NCBI RefSeq assembly: GCF_041956535.1
Contig: NW_027192214.1
Location: 159,687-223,686, forward strand
Origin: Calcarisporiella thermophila CBS 279.70
Taxonomy: Eukaryota > Calcarisporiellomycota
Length of the DNA: 64,000 nt
Reading direction: 5' to 3'
Part shown: positions 47,367-60,475 of the stretch, piece after piece
How positions within the stretch are numbered: position 1 is the stretch's first letter
Layout: the number at the start of each line of letters is the position of its first letter
Made by a program: the position numbers and the translations under genes
Notes under the pieces: generated by a model
The model's database searches: none
What the model was told of the DNA's origin: nothing
What the model saw: the letters and a program-made list of their open reading frames with translations, nothing else

Positions 47367-47889
47367 TCTTTCATAGCATTCCATTTTTTCTCTCTATGAA
47401 CTCTTATCTCCATTTTGACTTCTCAGTTATTATTTTCTGTAAACAACCCATTAGAAGCCTTTATTGTATGTGCGTGTGTGTTTTTTTAACCTATTATTCC
47501 CTTTATTCGATTTTTTAATCGTTTATTTTTTTTTTCATTTATCTATTTGCTAGGAGTTTACTTCCTTACCCACTTGTAATATTTGTGTTGTTTATTCTCG
47601 ATGAATACACAGTGGAGTGTTTTGTCAAAAAGTCTCAATTAGGCTAGGCAAGTCCCTCTAGGATTGAGAGGAAAGAAATCTTGCTTTAAAAACTACAAAA
47701 GATATATACATAAGGCAAAAGAGAGTAATTAATAAAAAAGCATACAAAATAAAAGGGTGGTTTAGAAGGGGGGAGTAGGACGAAATTAGCTGATATTTCA
47801 GGATAAAAGGGTGTGATTAATAATTAAGTCATATATAGGAAAACGAATAAATGCAGAAGATATACAGGTGGAGCATGAAAAAGGTTTGA
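47367..47889. other. Convergent 3' flanks of kinesin-5 and a zinc-finger gene
   Basis: T-rich, then A-rich, with no reading frame of note. It contains the two converging 3' untranslated regions. Confidence 0.5.
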
Positions 47890-48843
47890 TTAAAGGATGG
47901 CGGAAGAGTAGCGGCGGTACCTTCTTCCTCGCATAGCCTGAACCAAGGGCGAGTTCCGGCACACCTCCTCCACCTTAAAGTGCCGCTTCATGGCATCCGT
48001 GCGCGCGAAACCCTTGCTGCAGCAGGGACAGGTGTAAGGTTTGTCTCCCGTGTGCACTCGCATGTGACGCTGCAGATCGTGTTTGCGGGTGAATGCTCTG
48101 GGGCACGAGGAACAAGCAAAGGGCCGAGTCGCTTCATGTGTGCGGAGGTGAGCGCGCAGGTTATGGTAGCGAGTGAACGTCTTGCCGCAATTGAAGAGGG
48201 GGCATGTGACTGGACCCTGCGAAGACTTCGATGAGTTGATTCTGGGGGGCTTGGAGAGTTGCAAGCTGTAGCGGGTGCGGAGGGGGGCGGAGGGAGGTGG
48301 AGAAGAGGAGAAGTTGGACGATGGGTCGTGCGAGGAAGGATTGCCCTGGTAGGGCTGGAGAGGTGGGGGGAGCACCTGCAGAAGTGGATCGCACCCCACA
48401 TTGTTCTGCTCCTCTGTGAGAGAGTTCTCCGGCGAGCTGTGGGGGAAAAACGGGTGTACGGAGGAGATGGGGGAGGGCACGGTGAAGGGCTGGACTGCAA
48501 GCTTGTCTTTTGCAGCGGTGGGGTTGCCGTTGGCGGGGAGAGACACCTGCGCACAGGACTGGTAGAATGGATCATACATGTTCACCGAAGCCACTTGGCT
48601 AGCTTGAGCGTTCTCTCCTCGAGTAAGGAGTGAGAAAATCTCTGGCGAAACCGGCGATGATTGGGGAAAGTCGGTGGAGAGTGGAGACCAGGAGAGGTCT
48701 GAGCCTATTGCCAGGGCTTCGCTGTCTGTATGGCACACATCTTGCCTGGTGCTATATACTTCTGTGGGAGGGTTGACCTCCTCGCTCCAAGAGAAAATAT
48801 CGGTAGCAAAGTTTGGCTCTGTGAACTGCAAATCAAGCTCCAT
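47890..48843 (-). CDS. Three-finger C2H2 transcription factor, Crz1-like
   Basis: Single exon of 317 residues. The N-terminal two thirds are Ser/Pro/Gln-rich. The C-terminal zinc fingers are CPLFNCGKTFTRYHNLRAHL..., CSSCPRAFTRKHDLQRHMRV and CPCCSKGFARTDAMKRHFKV, followed by EEVC. The F-T-R-x-x-N-L-x-x-H-L-R-T-H pattern, the K-H-D-L-x-R-H second finger and the F-A-R-x-D-A-x-x-R-H-F third finger match the fungal Crz1 group, the calcineurin-responsive calcium-stress factors. A calcineurin docking motif (PxIxIT) is not obvious, though PSPISSVHP is a loose candidate. Calcium control is therefore inferred from the fingers only. Confidence 0.85.
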   Translation of the reverse strand: MELDLQFTEPNFATDIFSWSEEVNPPTEVYSTRQDVCHTDSEALAIGSDLSWSPLSTDFPQSSPVSPEIFSLLTRGENAQASQVASVNMYDPFYQSCAQVSLPANGNPTAAKDKLAVQPFTVPSPISSVHPFFPHSSPENSLTEEQNNVGCDPLLQVLPPPLQPYQGNPSSHDPSSNFSSSPPPSAPLRTRYSLQLSKPPRINSSKSSQGPVTCPLFNCGKTFTRYHNLRAHLRTHEATRPFACSSCPRAFTRKHDLQRHMRVHTGDKPYTCPCCSKGFARTDAMKRHFKVEEVCRNSPLVQAMRGRRYRRYSSAIL

Positions 48844-50186
48844 TGCTATGCGTTATAGAGTGGGGTGTATTATTCAGACTTCAAATGTAGTTAGGAAATC
48901 TCCAGAGCACAGACGAATATGAAGTATGGAATAGAAAAAAGCAGAAGAAAAAACAATTTTGGAGGAAGCAAGAACAGTAAAATAAAGAAAGCACTGTATA
49001 GGTTGGCAAATTTCTTCTCGCCCTGTCACTCTCAGGAAATTTGGACGGTTTTATATTCGGGCTAACGGATTAAATAGAAAAATATTCGAAACAAGAGATC
49101 CCTTCCCCTTGTGAATAAGTGGTAAAAAGGGATGTTAATAATCAAACGCAGATGCATGTTTGATCCATATGAAGTGAGGAAAAATGTTTTAATTTTCGGC
49201 CGAATCAACTTTTGGAACAGAAAGTTTCTGTCGTCCAGTGTCATATATTCCGATTATCAAGAAAAAAAGCAAATAAAATGTGAGGGCAGGGTCAAGGCGC
49301 AGAGCAAAAAAAAAGGAGGATTTACTTCGTATGTGGCCAATCACAAAAACATAAGGGAACCAAGCGTGAGATTACTTCTGACTTGGCGTGAAATGTACTA
49401 CCACTTTTTAGAGGGCTCTATTCTTGAGAAAAAGAGTATGCCAATGATACCGTTGCGCATCTGGGAGCAGCGAGTTCAACGGTGCCGGTATCGGACCAGC
49501 TCCGGCCTAGCTTTGTATGCGTGCGGCCTTCATTGCCGGTTGTACGCGGAGAAAGGCTCCTCTATTAAGTGTATTGACATTCCCAAAAGGATCTCCGATC
49601 GATATCAATATCAAAATGATATTGCTCGATTTGAACTAATTTAACCGAGTATTAATAGTTATCACGGTCATATCCTCTGTTTTATTTGTTGCAGAAACAA
49701 GCTGTTAATAATGAATTGTTACGATAAACCGCTTCTCAGCAAAAATTTGCCGTTTCGAGCTTTTTTTTTCCTACGCATGGACCATTTTTTTCCGAAATGT
49801 GATAGCATGGAATACGCCAAGTTTCCTTACCCTTTCCTTTTTTTTCCCTCGCATGCTTAAGTGGGCGCATCCCATCACACACACAGCCAGGCAGGTGCGG
49901 AGAACTCTCAATCCGCTCCGATCGCTCCTAATGAGCGCGGATTTGGTCTTGGTTGCAAGGAGGATCTTAAACCCTTAATTTGATAAGAGTGGCCATATTT
50001 CCGGTTTGCTAGTGGAGATGGGACTCGTTAGGAATATTCACCTCTTTTATTAAAAATCACGCCCACAAACATTCAGGCAACGCGAAATATAACGAACAGC
50101 TTTGTCTAGTTAATAACAGATGTTTTCCTAAAGCATCCCGTCTATTCAATGTCCAAGCCTTCCACCTCCCCCCACACACTGCTGCC
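48844..50186. other. Intergenic, probable promoter of the Crz1-like gene
   Basis: 1.3 kb between a minus-strand start (48843) and a minus-strand stop (50187). A plus-strand frame of 170 codons (49132-49644) has an ATG, but its product is compositionally odd and matches nothing I know, so I do not call it. A less AT-rich patch at 49850-49960 carries short inverted segments (GATCGCTCC...GGAGCG-like), significance unclear. Confidence 0.45.
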
Positions 50187-53100
50187 CTACTCTCCCACGT
50201 CGAACTCTACAGGAACCTGTTGATCTATGCCCAGGTACCCATCGCTTATCAAAAAGAGGACCCATCGCACCTTTCCTTCTAGATTACCATCTGGAACCGT
50301 GAATCTAAGACTGGTGGTCATCTCCTCCCAGGCCCGCTTCCACTTCTCTTCACCCGCGTTGCTGGTTTTGTCAGCAGCATTAGCGCTGAACGGTGCCACA
50401 CGCCGCAAGGCTACGATTTCATCCGCGACGGTGTCCCCGAGAACCACCCACCACGACTCTCGCTGTGGCTTTGGGAATCGAGGCGCATGAATGAACTCTT
50501 CGCCGCCCATGGGTCGACGTCGCAGTCGTAGCTGGACTCGAAGCGCGCACCGGGCCCCGATGCGAAGCGGCTCCTTTTCCTTCTTAGACTTGTCCTTCAC
50601 CCAACCAAGGCGCCAGCTTACCTCAGGGATTGGCACATTAGCTAGCATTCTTCGGATGTTTTCTTCCTGTCTTGGATTTATGCCAAATTTGGCAAGAACT
50701 GAATCGATTTCCACTTTGGGAAGGAGGGCAAATTCAGCCAGGCAGCGGATTTGCTTACCCTAAAGAGCAGGATGCCGATTAGCTATTAGTTCGCAGTCAC
50801 AACAAGTGGGGAATCATGGCTTACGAGGATTACCTTTTGCATGAGGGCTCCTGATTGAATAATACTCGAGTCTATGTGCGGAATGGTCATCAGCGACGAG
50901 GAATCTTCCCATTGCCCTTGTTTGATACACTGGAGCACGTTCATAGCAATTAAGCTTGTATTCAACAGGCCGAGCTCGGCGGCCACATCGATCATGGCTT
51001 GGAGCACTCGCACGGACTGGTCGAGCACGGAGGTGGTATCCGTGATATAGTCTGCAACGGGCAGTCTGACCCGTCCAAGATGCGCTTGGAGAAGAAGGAA
51101 TGCCTTGGCATGCGGCGAATCGTGCGTCAGCCCTTGGGGCACCGGCGCACGGACGTCCTTCTCCAGCTCGCGATTGAGGATGTCCTCGTTGTGTCGCACC
51201 GGGAGCTCCGCGAACTCGCTTGCACAGGCAAGCACCTCCAATATCTTTAGGAACGAGGCCCCGTCTCTTCCCCATGCGGTGAAGCGCTCTCTGAACAAGC
51301 GAATGGATGCATGGTGCAAGTAATAGAAGGATGCAATTCTGCCCAAAGGAGTCGATACAAGTCCCTCTTCCTCGATTTGAACACACCCCGATAGTGCGAG
51401 CTCGCGCAGCGATTGTTCAATGAGCCGGGAGAGGAAGCTATTCACGCCCGCGGGCGTCATCTCTGTGAGCCCATAGTAGCTTGGGTTTTGCTGGAGACGG
51501 CGGAAGAAGTAGGTCCAAGTGACAAACTGCATCGCATCCTGGGTGGTGCGAACAGTTCCCGAGGTTATCTCTGCATTCAAGTGGTTATCGAGCTGAAGGT
51601 GTAAGCTTGATTCAACGGGGAAAGGCTCATGAAGGAACTTTTTATAAAAGTTTTTCTTGGAATCATGCACAAAGATGCGGGCAATGCCTGTAGTGTCGAA
51701 CTGAGGACGACCTAAACATGAGAGGAGATCTAGTCAGATACTCTGGAGCAAAGGCAATAAGATATAATGTGTAAAATACCGGCTCGTCCCATCATCTGCA
51801 ATACATCTGTAATCGGAAAATCAACATATCCCTTTGATTTTGCGTCGTAGAATTCCGTTCCTTTAATCACGACTAAGTGGGCAGGGAAATTGACACCCCA
51901 CGCAAGCGTGCTGGTTGCTATTAACACCTGAATCTTGGTATTCACGAATAACTCCTCCACAATGCCTCGATCTCTGTCTGTGAGGCCGGCATGATGCAGG
52001 CCTATCCCGAATTGTAGACTATTTTTAAGACTTTGGTCTTGTACTTGCGCTAGGACCATCTCTAGCTCATCCTCGGATAACCGCAGAAATCGGCGTGGAT
52101 TTTCTTCGAGCCCACAAAGAGCGATCAAGTCCTGGGCAGTTAACCGAGTCTGTCGACGCGACGAGACGAATACAATCACAGGCTGGGTGGGCGAGTGGGT
52201 CTTGATTGCAGCAAAAGTAGGTTTGTTCATCATAGCCATACGGGGACAGTAGTGCTTTCCTGGGAAGCCATCGATATAAATTTCAAGCGGTACAGGACGC
52301 ACCGAGTGGCGGAAGTTAAACAGGCCTTGTGGGGTAATTCCTAGCCAGTTGGCTAAATCGTGCGCATTGGCTAACGCAGTCGAAAGTCCTATAATGCGTA
52401 TCCGCTGGTCGGTCTGTGCTCCCATATAGTTCATTCTCGACACAATCATCTCTAGAGTTGGGCCGCGATCACCACCCAGCAGATGAATTTCATCGATAAT
52501 CACACACGACACTTTCTGGACATACGTGCGGTGCTGCCAATTTCGACTGATACCGTCCCATTTCTCCGGTGTCGTTATAATGATATCTGCTGTCTCTATT
52601 GAATGGAGATCAGGTGTCACATCTCCCGTCAATTCAACGAGCTTTTTCTGTGTTGGGCCAACGAGACGCGTTCGCCAATCAATAACACGTTCTCGGACCA
52701 AGGCCTTTAGTGGAGCGATATATACAACCTTGGTGCCTGGCCGTTTTCGAAATGCCCACCACATGGCCAACTCGGCCGCGACCGTTTTCCCCGAGCCCGT
52801 GGGTGCACCGACGAGCGTGTTCAGATCCGTGTGGTAGAGTGTATGGAATATTTGAGTCTGGATTGGATTGAAATGCTTGAATCGCTTTGCATATATATCC
52901 TCCAGTACCTCATCGTGCAGAGCAGCTATAGGGAGCGGCTGCAGGTCGAGAAGATCTGTGTGGGGCTGATGGTGTTCGGGGAGGATCAGATGCTTGAATG
53001 AGATAGGAATAATGGTTTCTGCGCCAATCCACCGGTCAGATGTCGCTCGAACAAAGATCTGCGGCGGTAGAGGCTCGGTGACAGGGATCGTAAAGGAAAG

Positions 53101-56100
53101 CTTTTGCGTCTCGCCAAGATGCTTCTTGTTCAGCACGAGATACTCTGAGTAGTAGATTTCGGTATTCTCTGCGTCTTCGACCCATATCCACCACGGGTCA
53201 GCGGAGCCATGAATCCGATCGTTCCATACGAAATCAGGGACGACGTTCAGTTGAACACGTAGGACGTTGCGTGTGATAGGTGCAATCTGCGCGTCAAGCG
53301 CCAACAGGGGAAACTGGTCCACACACTTGGCAATGGTAGGGCCCATACGATTGTGACGAACAAGCTGGCCAAGCTCTGCAGGAGTCATGTCCCGCATCTG
53401 CTCGATGGTCGGAGGCGGATCGTGCGCCTCAAGCTTTTGTATGATATCTGCGGGAAGGCCAAATTGACCCAAGGGGTGTTCGAAAGGCCACATACGTTTG
53501 TCAATGGATTTACTCATGTTGAGCAATACCGAAGTCACCGGCCCCCAGTTACGATTGAGAGCAATCTCGAAGAGGGCGCGTATGATACGAGAGGCATTCT
53601 GCGCAACATAAGAGCTATCCGAGACAAGCGCGAAATCCTCCGGCTGCATGCGAGAAATAAATGTTTGTAGCAGGATGTTGACTTTCCCGTGCGTGGAATC
53701 TGGTCCACCCTATAGGTCAGAAAAGTAGATGCACGGGTAAGAGGAAGGCGAAGCAAATGCATGACTACAGCATGTAGGTTTACCTTGATCTCACAGAAGC
53801 ATCCTCCTTCCTGCAAATCTTTCAGCTCGACTTGTTCATTGTCGCGCGATTTGATTTGGTCAAACTCGCTGCTCAAACTGATCATAGCGAGGGCATCCGC
53901 TTCTGTCATACGCGGGCGCATCATCGAATTGAAAATCTCGATACTTCTGTGTGAAATATAGAAATTAGAGGCGATCCGTCCCAGATCTTTCGCAGTCAGG
54001 TATCCCGTATTTTCATCGAATATGATCATTTGTGTGCGGTGGAGCGTGCGTGCTGCATTTACGACGAGTTCCCGGCGTTTCCGACCAAGTAATGGATCTT
54101 GTGATGGCTCGAAGTGGTCCATTCCATACACCATAGGGTTTCGCTTCATACGTACGAACAGATACGTGTAGCTCAGCCAAGTCACAGCCTCGTCAACATT
54201 GGTCACCGTGCCTAGTGAGATCTCGGCATTGAGATTGTCGACCATGTTGCTGATGAAAGTGGACTCGATTGGGTGCTGTTGAGTGATCGCAGAGATATAA
54301 TGCGAGAGTTTGTCATGGGTGGTAATGATGTACCCCACTCCTTGACTTTCATACTACAAAGCAGTTCGGTATGAGCACAACGAGAGACATAAAGAGGAGG
54401 AAGAGATATCCTTACTTGAGGACGTCCAGCACGTCCAAAAATTTGCAGTACATCCAATATCGAAAGATCAACAAAGTTACCCTTCTGGGTGTCATACACC
54501 TGGGTGCCTTTGATAACGACAGCATAGGCGGGTAAATTGACACCCCATGCGAGAGTTGCAGTACAGCATAGAACCTTTTAGAGCAATCAAGGATGTAGAA
54601 TGTCAACCCCCGAATATTCCAACACAGGCTCTCTCTTTTTACCTTTATTAGCCCTGCCTCGAACATTTTCTCCGTTAAGGTGCGATCACTCCTCAACATC
54701 CCTGCGTGATGGATGCCAAAGCCTTGCGCAAATAGCTCTTTCATTTCACGATTCCTTGAGCGTGCAATTTCCTTTTTGTAAAATTCAAATTTGGGGTGTT
54801 CTGTTGGCAAAAACATGTCTGCCTCTCCCTCCTGTACAGCCATCTCTCGCAGCTTTTTAGCCGTCTTCACCGTTTCTTTACGAGCGTGAACAAATACCAT
54901 CACCTGGTGCCCTTCTCGAACTAGGGACTGGATCTTGTCATAGCATGCACGATTCATGTTATCATTTGAGAGCGTGCTGCCCGGCTTGCCTTTGACCCCA
55001 ATAAAGTGTTGCTCAAGTGGAACGGGACGGAATCCAGAATCGAAGTAGAAGAGACCTTGGTGCGGGTTTACTCTTCATGTTGCAATCAGGCAGATTTTTG
55101 TTAATTATTCGACTGTATATCTGAAGAATATTAAATGGGCTCCTACCGAAGAAACATGGCAACATCAAGATAGTTGGGCAGCGTAGCAGACAAACCAACA
55201 ATCCTTATCATAGACTGACTGGTTTCGACCTATCATTGAAAGAGGATGAGTCAAGTCCATGTTTAAATCTGATATCTCTCTCTTGAATTGTCATACATAC
55301 CTGCCGAAGAGTTCTAGCAATGATACTTTCTATCACAGCGCCTCTATCTTCATGTAAAAGATGTACTTCGTCAATAATGAGAAGTTTCACTTTCTATTAG
55401 CGTCATTAAGGTAATTGATCAGCTCTATGTTGATATTTGTGCAGCCATAAGTATTTTTCTCACTTGAGCAAGCTCGACATCTCCAGTTCCTTTCCGCGTC
55501 ACGACATCCCACTTCTCCGGAGTGGTCACAATGATTTGTGTGTTTTGAATCTCGGTGCGGGTCAGCTGCATATCGCCTATGCAATATTTGAACATGGAGT
55601 AAGAGGCATTTCATGCTCCATATTAAATTCAAGAAATGCCATACCAGTTAATTCTCGCACTTCAATACCGAGCCATTTTAACCGGCTGCCAAGCTTCCCC
55701 ACCACTTCGGCCGCTAGCGCCTTCATCGGAGCAACATATACTATCTTGAAATCGCGCTTCGCAATTGAAAACGATTGGGGTTCGTCGTCGACAATTGGCT
55801 TGGGGTTACAGTAATTATAGAGACAGCGAAGAATCGTGAGCATGGCTACATCCGTTTTACCCGCACCGGTGGGTGCACAAATAAGCATATTCTCGTTGGT
55901 TTCATAAGCAATTGGGTATACAATAGATTGAACTCTATTCAGAGATTTGTAGCCCTTATATTGGCGCAAATAACTGAATTAGTAAAATGATAGCTGCGTT
56001 GCATTTAAGAAAAGCAACAAGCTCACCTTGAATGAACCTTTGCATAAATTATCCATCTGATGAATAAAAATCCGTCGTTCGTGTGTTCGTACAGGAGCTT

Positions 56101-57743
56101 GAGGCACGACTGGAATTGTAATTTCCTCGTAATCCTTTGTGAAGATATACAATGCAAACAGATTAAAAAAGAAAAAAATCAAGATAGACAAAGTCTAGCT
56201 TACTCTGCTGTCCTCTCGCGTTGTTCCCTCTGGCAATACAAATCGTGTTCCAAACATTGAAAGAGGACCGGAGACTTTGGCCGACTGGTAAACATTGGGA
56301 TAAACTTCCGCTGGATGACTTGCCTAGAAGATCCCCGTACAAAATTATAATTTGCCTTTTTATGTTAACTTGTAAGAACAAAAACGACGCACCCTAACAT
56401 TTCCAGATGCCAGTGGGGCTTCACTTGCCACTCGAAGGGCATCTTCTCGCGCGCGCTTGAGATAAGCACCATCAAAGCCAAGCAAAGTTGATGACAGAGC
56501 TGCTTCCTCCTCATCTCCTCCTTTGGCAAACTGTCTTTGCAGTCGCTTCTCATCCTTCCTGATCTTCTTTAATTCTTGCATTTCCTCCTCCGATCGGATG
56601 ATGACTTGTGGAGTGATGGTAGAGCGCTGTGTCAATTGCGACGGTGCAGGCTTCTGAGCTGGAATCGTACTAATTTCTTGCTGCCCATTAGCCTAAATAT
56701 ATATCCATCTTCAGTCGAGCTTAGTTTTGCTTAGAGTTACTATTAGATTGCCTACACTTGATACAATATTGTCAATGATGGTTTGCCTATTTCCAAGTAG
56801 CGAAGTGATAAACTCGAAGTTATCATAGCCAAGAATATCGACTAGCTCCATCTGGATCTCATCATCTGTTCAAACACTTTGTTTAACTCTATGGCTCATA
56901 GGAGTGAAGGCGAATCTTATATACCTGCTCTCTCTGAGCGTAAAATGGTAAACAGATCTGTGCAGAGCCGCGTTGGAGGAATATCTACGTTTCCCTGAAG
57001 CGCCAAGTGCTTCTCACATTGTCTAAAATCCGAGGTTGAAATTAGCAATTTCCTATCCATCAGCTTTACGTATATGGCATATTACCCTAGTAGCCAATTG
57101 CGTCCGAATTTCTCCTCTTTGGTTCTAGCCTGAGTGCTCGTATGAGAATCATCGACAGGAAATGGGTATATCGACTCATCTCCAGGCATTTCAGAGTCAC
57201 TGGATTCGGTATCAGAGATAGCCTCAAGCCAATAAGGTGGTTGGAAGGCGATGTCATTGCCGAATTCTACTTCAGATTCATTTTCGAATACTTAAGGCAT
57301 TATAAAGATTTTCGTTAACCAATAATCAACCGGTGCGAATGAAAATCAATTCATAAAGATACTCTTGCATCTAAGGGTAAGGAGCTCTCTTTATTTATGT
57401 ACATACCTGGAATGCTATCACTATTTGACACGATATGAATGGCAAGAAAAAGGAATAAGTATGTGATTTAGGAGAGTTTAAAAGGAAACACCTCTTGAAT
57501 TCCTCAAGCCAAGCGCGATCATACTTACGTTTTGTTCAGTGCAAGAAGTTCTCTGAAGCGTGCCAACTCATTCTCCCACTCGCCTTCCATCGCCTGCTGG
57601 CCCTCCAACAGTCTAGTTGCTAAGGAATCGCCTGCTGAAGAAGCACGCGATTTTCCTTTCCCTTTGCCCTTGTTGGAGGCCGAGAATGGACTTGAACGCC
57701 GAAAGAGGTCACTTACACGAAAATCCAGGCTACCTACTGTCAT
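50187..57743 (-). CDS. ASCC3/Slh1-type Ski2-like double helicase
   Basis: Large RNA helicase of the ribosome quality-control trigger complex, which splits collided ribosomes (established for Slh1/ASCC3). It starts at ATG 57743; many short introns, including a 14-nt exon at 57407-57420. The N-terminal part includes [20 protein letters not shown]. Cassette 1: [20 protein letters not shown], Walker [44 protein letters not shown], then a Sec63 unit. Cassette 2: [67 protein letters not shown], then a second Sec63 unit ending FDVGE at 50187. Both cassettes keep their ATPase motifs. Brr2 is the alternative family, but the N-terminus and the [16 protein letters not shown] region fit ASCC3 better. Confidence 0.92.
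57407..57420 (-). other. 14-nt microexon of the ASCC3/Slh1 gene
   Basis: Flanked on the minus strand by CAAATAG before and GTATGT after. Including it gives NKT-DSIP-VFENESE in one frame from exon 1 (57743-57529) to exon 3 (57290-57086). Skipping it would break the frame. Confidence 0.75.
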
Positions 57744-58230
57744 TTTCGAGCTGTCTATTGATTAATCGTTATTACTGGCGTAAGACCGAGAACTGCACGT
57801 TGCAGCGATACTATCATTTAGATTCCAAATTCCTGAAAAGGAAAATTTTGATTAGAATCAAGGCTCGAGGCCGAATGTATTCACGATGTTTATGACCAAG
57901 AAATTGACCATATCAGTATACCCCTCCGGGCTCCGCTTAAATGTAGCAAGGTGATGAACACCAAGAGCGCAAGCTTTACCATTAAGATGTCAGAGTGTGG
58001 CCTTTTTTTTTTGAATGTTAAGAGGAAACAGCTTGCTCCATTCATAAATGACATAGAATATACATCAAAAGAAAGAGAAAAAAAAATTATCCCACCCAAT
58101 TAAGGAAAATAAAAGGAGTTAAGTAGATGTAGAGGGAAAAGAAGAAAAAAAACAGATTACTCCGGAATCTACATATACAAAAGGGGAGAAAAAGCAAGAA
58201 TAGTAGTATATAAAGTAAGGGAAATTCACA
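57744..58230. other. Intergenic: ASCC3/Slh1 promoter and PP2C 3' flank
   Basis: About 490 bp of AT-rich sequence between two minus-strand genes. No distinct motif was recognised. Confidence 0.5.
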
Positions 58231-59899
58231 CTAGTTCTTATCCTCCGAATAGCTAATTGGATTAGGAGATTGTGTAAGCAGCCGCTGTTTATTGTCTTCA
58301 TCCTGTATCTCGACCTGCTGTGAGTTGGCCTTCACTTTCCCTTCAGAGTCACCGTTATCATTATCTATCTCAACTTCGACCTCATCCTCTTCATTACTAT
58401 TTTCATCCAAGGTTGGAGTAGCCTCCGATTTCACTTTGTTTTCCTTCTCATCAACTAGCATCGCTGCCTTCTCCTCGTCCTGACCGTCTATGCTCGGTAT
58501 CGTATTGCCGAATCTGTCCACTTGCGCCGTTTCCGGGACCTTTTTTGCCATCCAGTCGTACCATTCCTCTTTGGTTCTCCCGTTAAGGAATCCAATGATA
58601 ATCACCGTCATATTGTCGCACCCAACTCCTCCGATTTCGCTATCCGGCGCGAGGCAGCGGTCCATTAAGTGCTCACAGGCCGCAGCCAGAGACTCTTTCC
58701 TTGCAATTTCCCGGCGCACGAAGTCGATAACTTCTTGCGACGACATGCAGTCCCAGATCCCTGTTGAATGTGCAAATAGTATTATTTTAGTGATATAGTC
58801 GTAATGGGTGAGAATGTTGGTGAACCAACCATCGCAAGCTAACACGAGGAATTCGACTTCATCAGTGAGTTTGTGCTCTTGGATATCGGGATTGGCCGTG
58901 ACAACCTGCTGTTCGGCAGGGAGAGTCTCGTTGCGCTTGAATTCAAAATCACCAATGGCTCTCGACAGAGCAAGATTGCCTTTATCAGGGGATTAATTTT
59001 AGAACAGTCTTTAAATAATGGGATGACTTTCAAATAAAGAACTATACCGTTCACACGACCGAACTCAACATATCCTCCCGCAGCCACAATTCGGGCAGAT
59101 TCGTCTTTATTCACCGGTTTATGGTCATGAGAAAGGTCAATAGCCTCTCCATTGACGCAGACAACAGCACGGGAGTCGCCTGCATTGCCCTACAATACAG
59201 AATAAAACCCATGAGACAGAGCTCTTTTCTCTTGTTCGTATATTAAAGCTAATAAGGATACATACGACAAACAGGCGGTTATCGGGAGTAATGAGAGCAA
59301 CAACGGCGGTACATCCGGATGGCTCATTCACGTACTCGGGATCTACATGGACATGAATATACTTCAATACTTGCGTCACGGCAAGTATAGGTGGATCTTA
59401 CCTTCTCGCAGATCCACGTCTGTACCAAGGAACCCATTCTTAATGGCGGTAGCATAATCTCTCTTTTTAAATGCCTCATCCTTAGCAATCCTCATATGCA
59501 ATTGCTTTCCGCTGTATTTTGCGACGCCATTGCCTATTCATGATCGAGAACAGAATTAATTAGATTGATCTCACGTGGAAAGGAAGGAAAAAAAATGAAA
59601 TTACCTCCATGCCCGTCGTAGACACCAAAGAAACTATGGGATGATTCGCAATCGTCGATATTTAGTAACGTGGTATGAGCATCTTCCATTGCTAAGAAAA
59701 ACAAGGTCGCAACAAGTCAAAGACAACATTGTGAAAATGTTCAATCACTGCATGAATTATATTATAGTCAGCCAAATGGGCAAGCAAAAAGGATACAGAT
59801 TCGCCAGCCTTGCATGCACGAGGCTCCGTAGACCATGCGGTCATCCTCGCCTTCATTCGAGTGCTTGTCTACGATAGGTTCAGAAAGGGTTTGGCCCAT
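58231..59899 (-). CDS. PP2C-family Ser/Thr phosphatase, Ptc2/Ptc3-like
   Basis: Metal-dependent phosphatase; yeast relatives shut off stress MAP kinase and checkpoint signalling. It starts at ATG 59899 with [20 protein letters not shown]; the Gly2-x-x-x-Ser pattern suits N-myristoylation. The first splice gives [20 protein letters not shown], followed by [16 protein letters not shown] (metal-binding Asp and Gly), [82 protein letters not shown] and the closing [12 protein letters not shown] with its metal-binding Asp. A long acidic C-terminal tail ([18 protein letters not shown]) ends at 58231. It has about seven exons. All PP2C motifs are present. Confidence 0.94.
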
Positions 59900-60475
59900 G
59901 GTAGGATTCTGACGTGGAGATTTGCGATTAAAAAACGGATATCCTAATTTCCGGAGAAGAGATTCGCCCTGGAACTATAATGGAATAAGAAACGCGTAAG
60001 AATGACACAGTTTGATGAATTCAAAATTCGTGATTTTATAGAGTAATGGGTCGAAGAATTAATAATGGGGCCAGATCCAACATTTAATCCCAATAATGAG
60101 AAAATGCCTTGAACGGTGATCACGGCATTAAAATAAAAACAAATTGGAAACAATTGGTAAAATAAAATTGAAGGTGCCTACCGTCGATCTCTGATGAATT
60201 AGAAAGGGGAAAGAGAGAGAGAAAAAATGCGCGATGAGGGATAAAAAGGAGGAGTGAATTATGTTCTAAAATGGCTGAACAAACAAAAATTTGTCTGGAA
60301 ATATCCTAAAAGTATCCAGATTATGCCGCACTGGCAATAACTCTTTCGATGAAATTGCACCAAGACGCCTTTATTATATCTAGTATTAGGGGATATTCCT
60401 ACTCTTTTTGGCTCCAAAAAAATATACAGTTCGTGAAAAATCTACAGAAATCTAATGCGGAATTATCAGATCAAA
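59900..60475. other. Intergenic: PP2C promoter and Laa1 3' flank
   Basis: About 580 bp, AT-rich. It should hold the PP2C promoter near 59900-60200; an intron in the PP2C leader is possible but not provable. No gene seen. Confidence 0.5.

Noticed and set aside
49132-49644. 170-codon plus-strand frame with an ATG
   Set aside because: No domain, signal or recognisable similarity, and it lies in the likely promoter of the Crz1-like gene. Expression data could revive it.
50187-57743. Assignment as the spliceosomal helicase Brr2
   Set aside because: Both are Ski2-like double-cassette proteins, but the N-terminal region and cassette-1 motifs fit ASCC3/Slh1 better.
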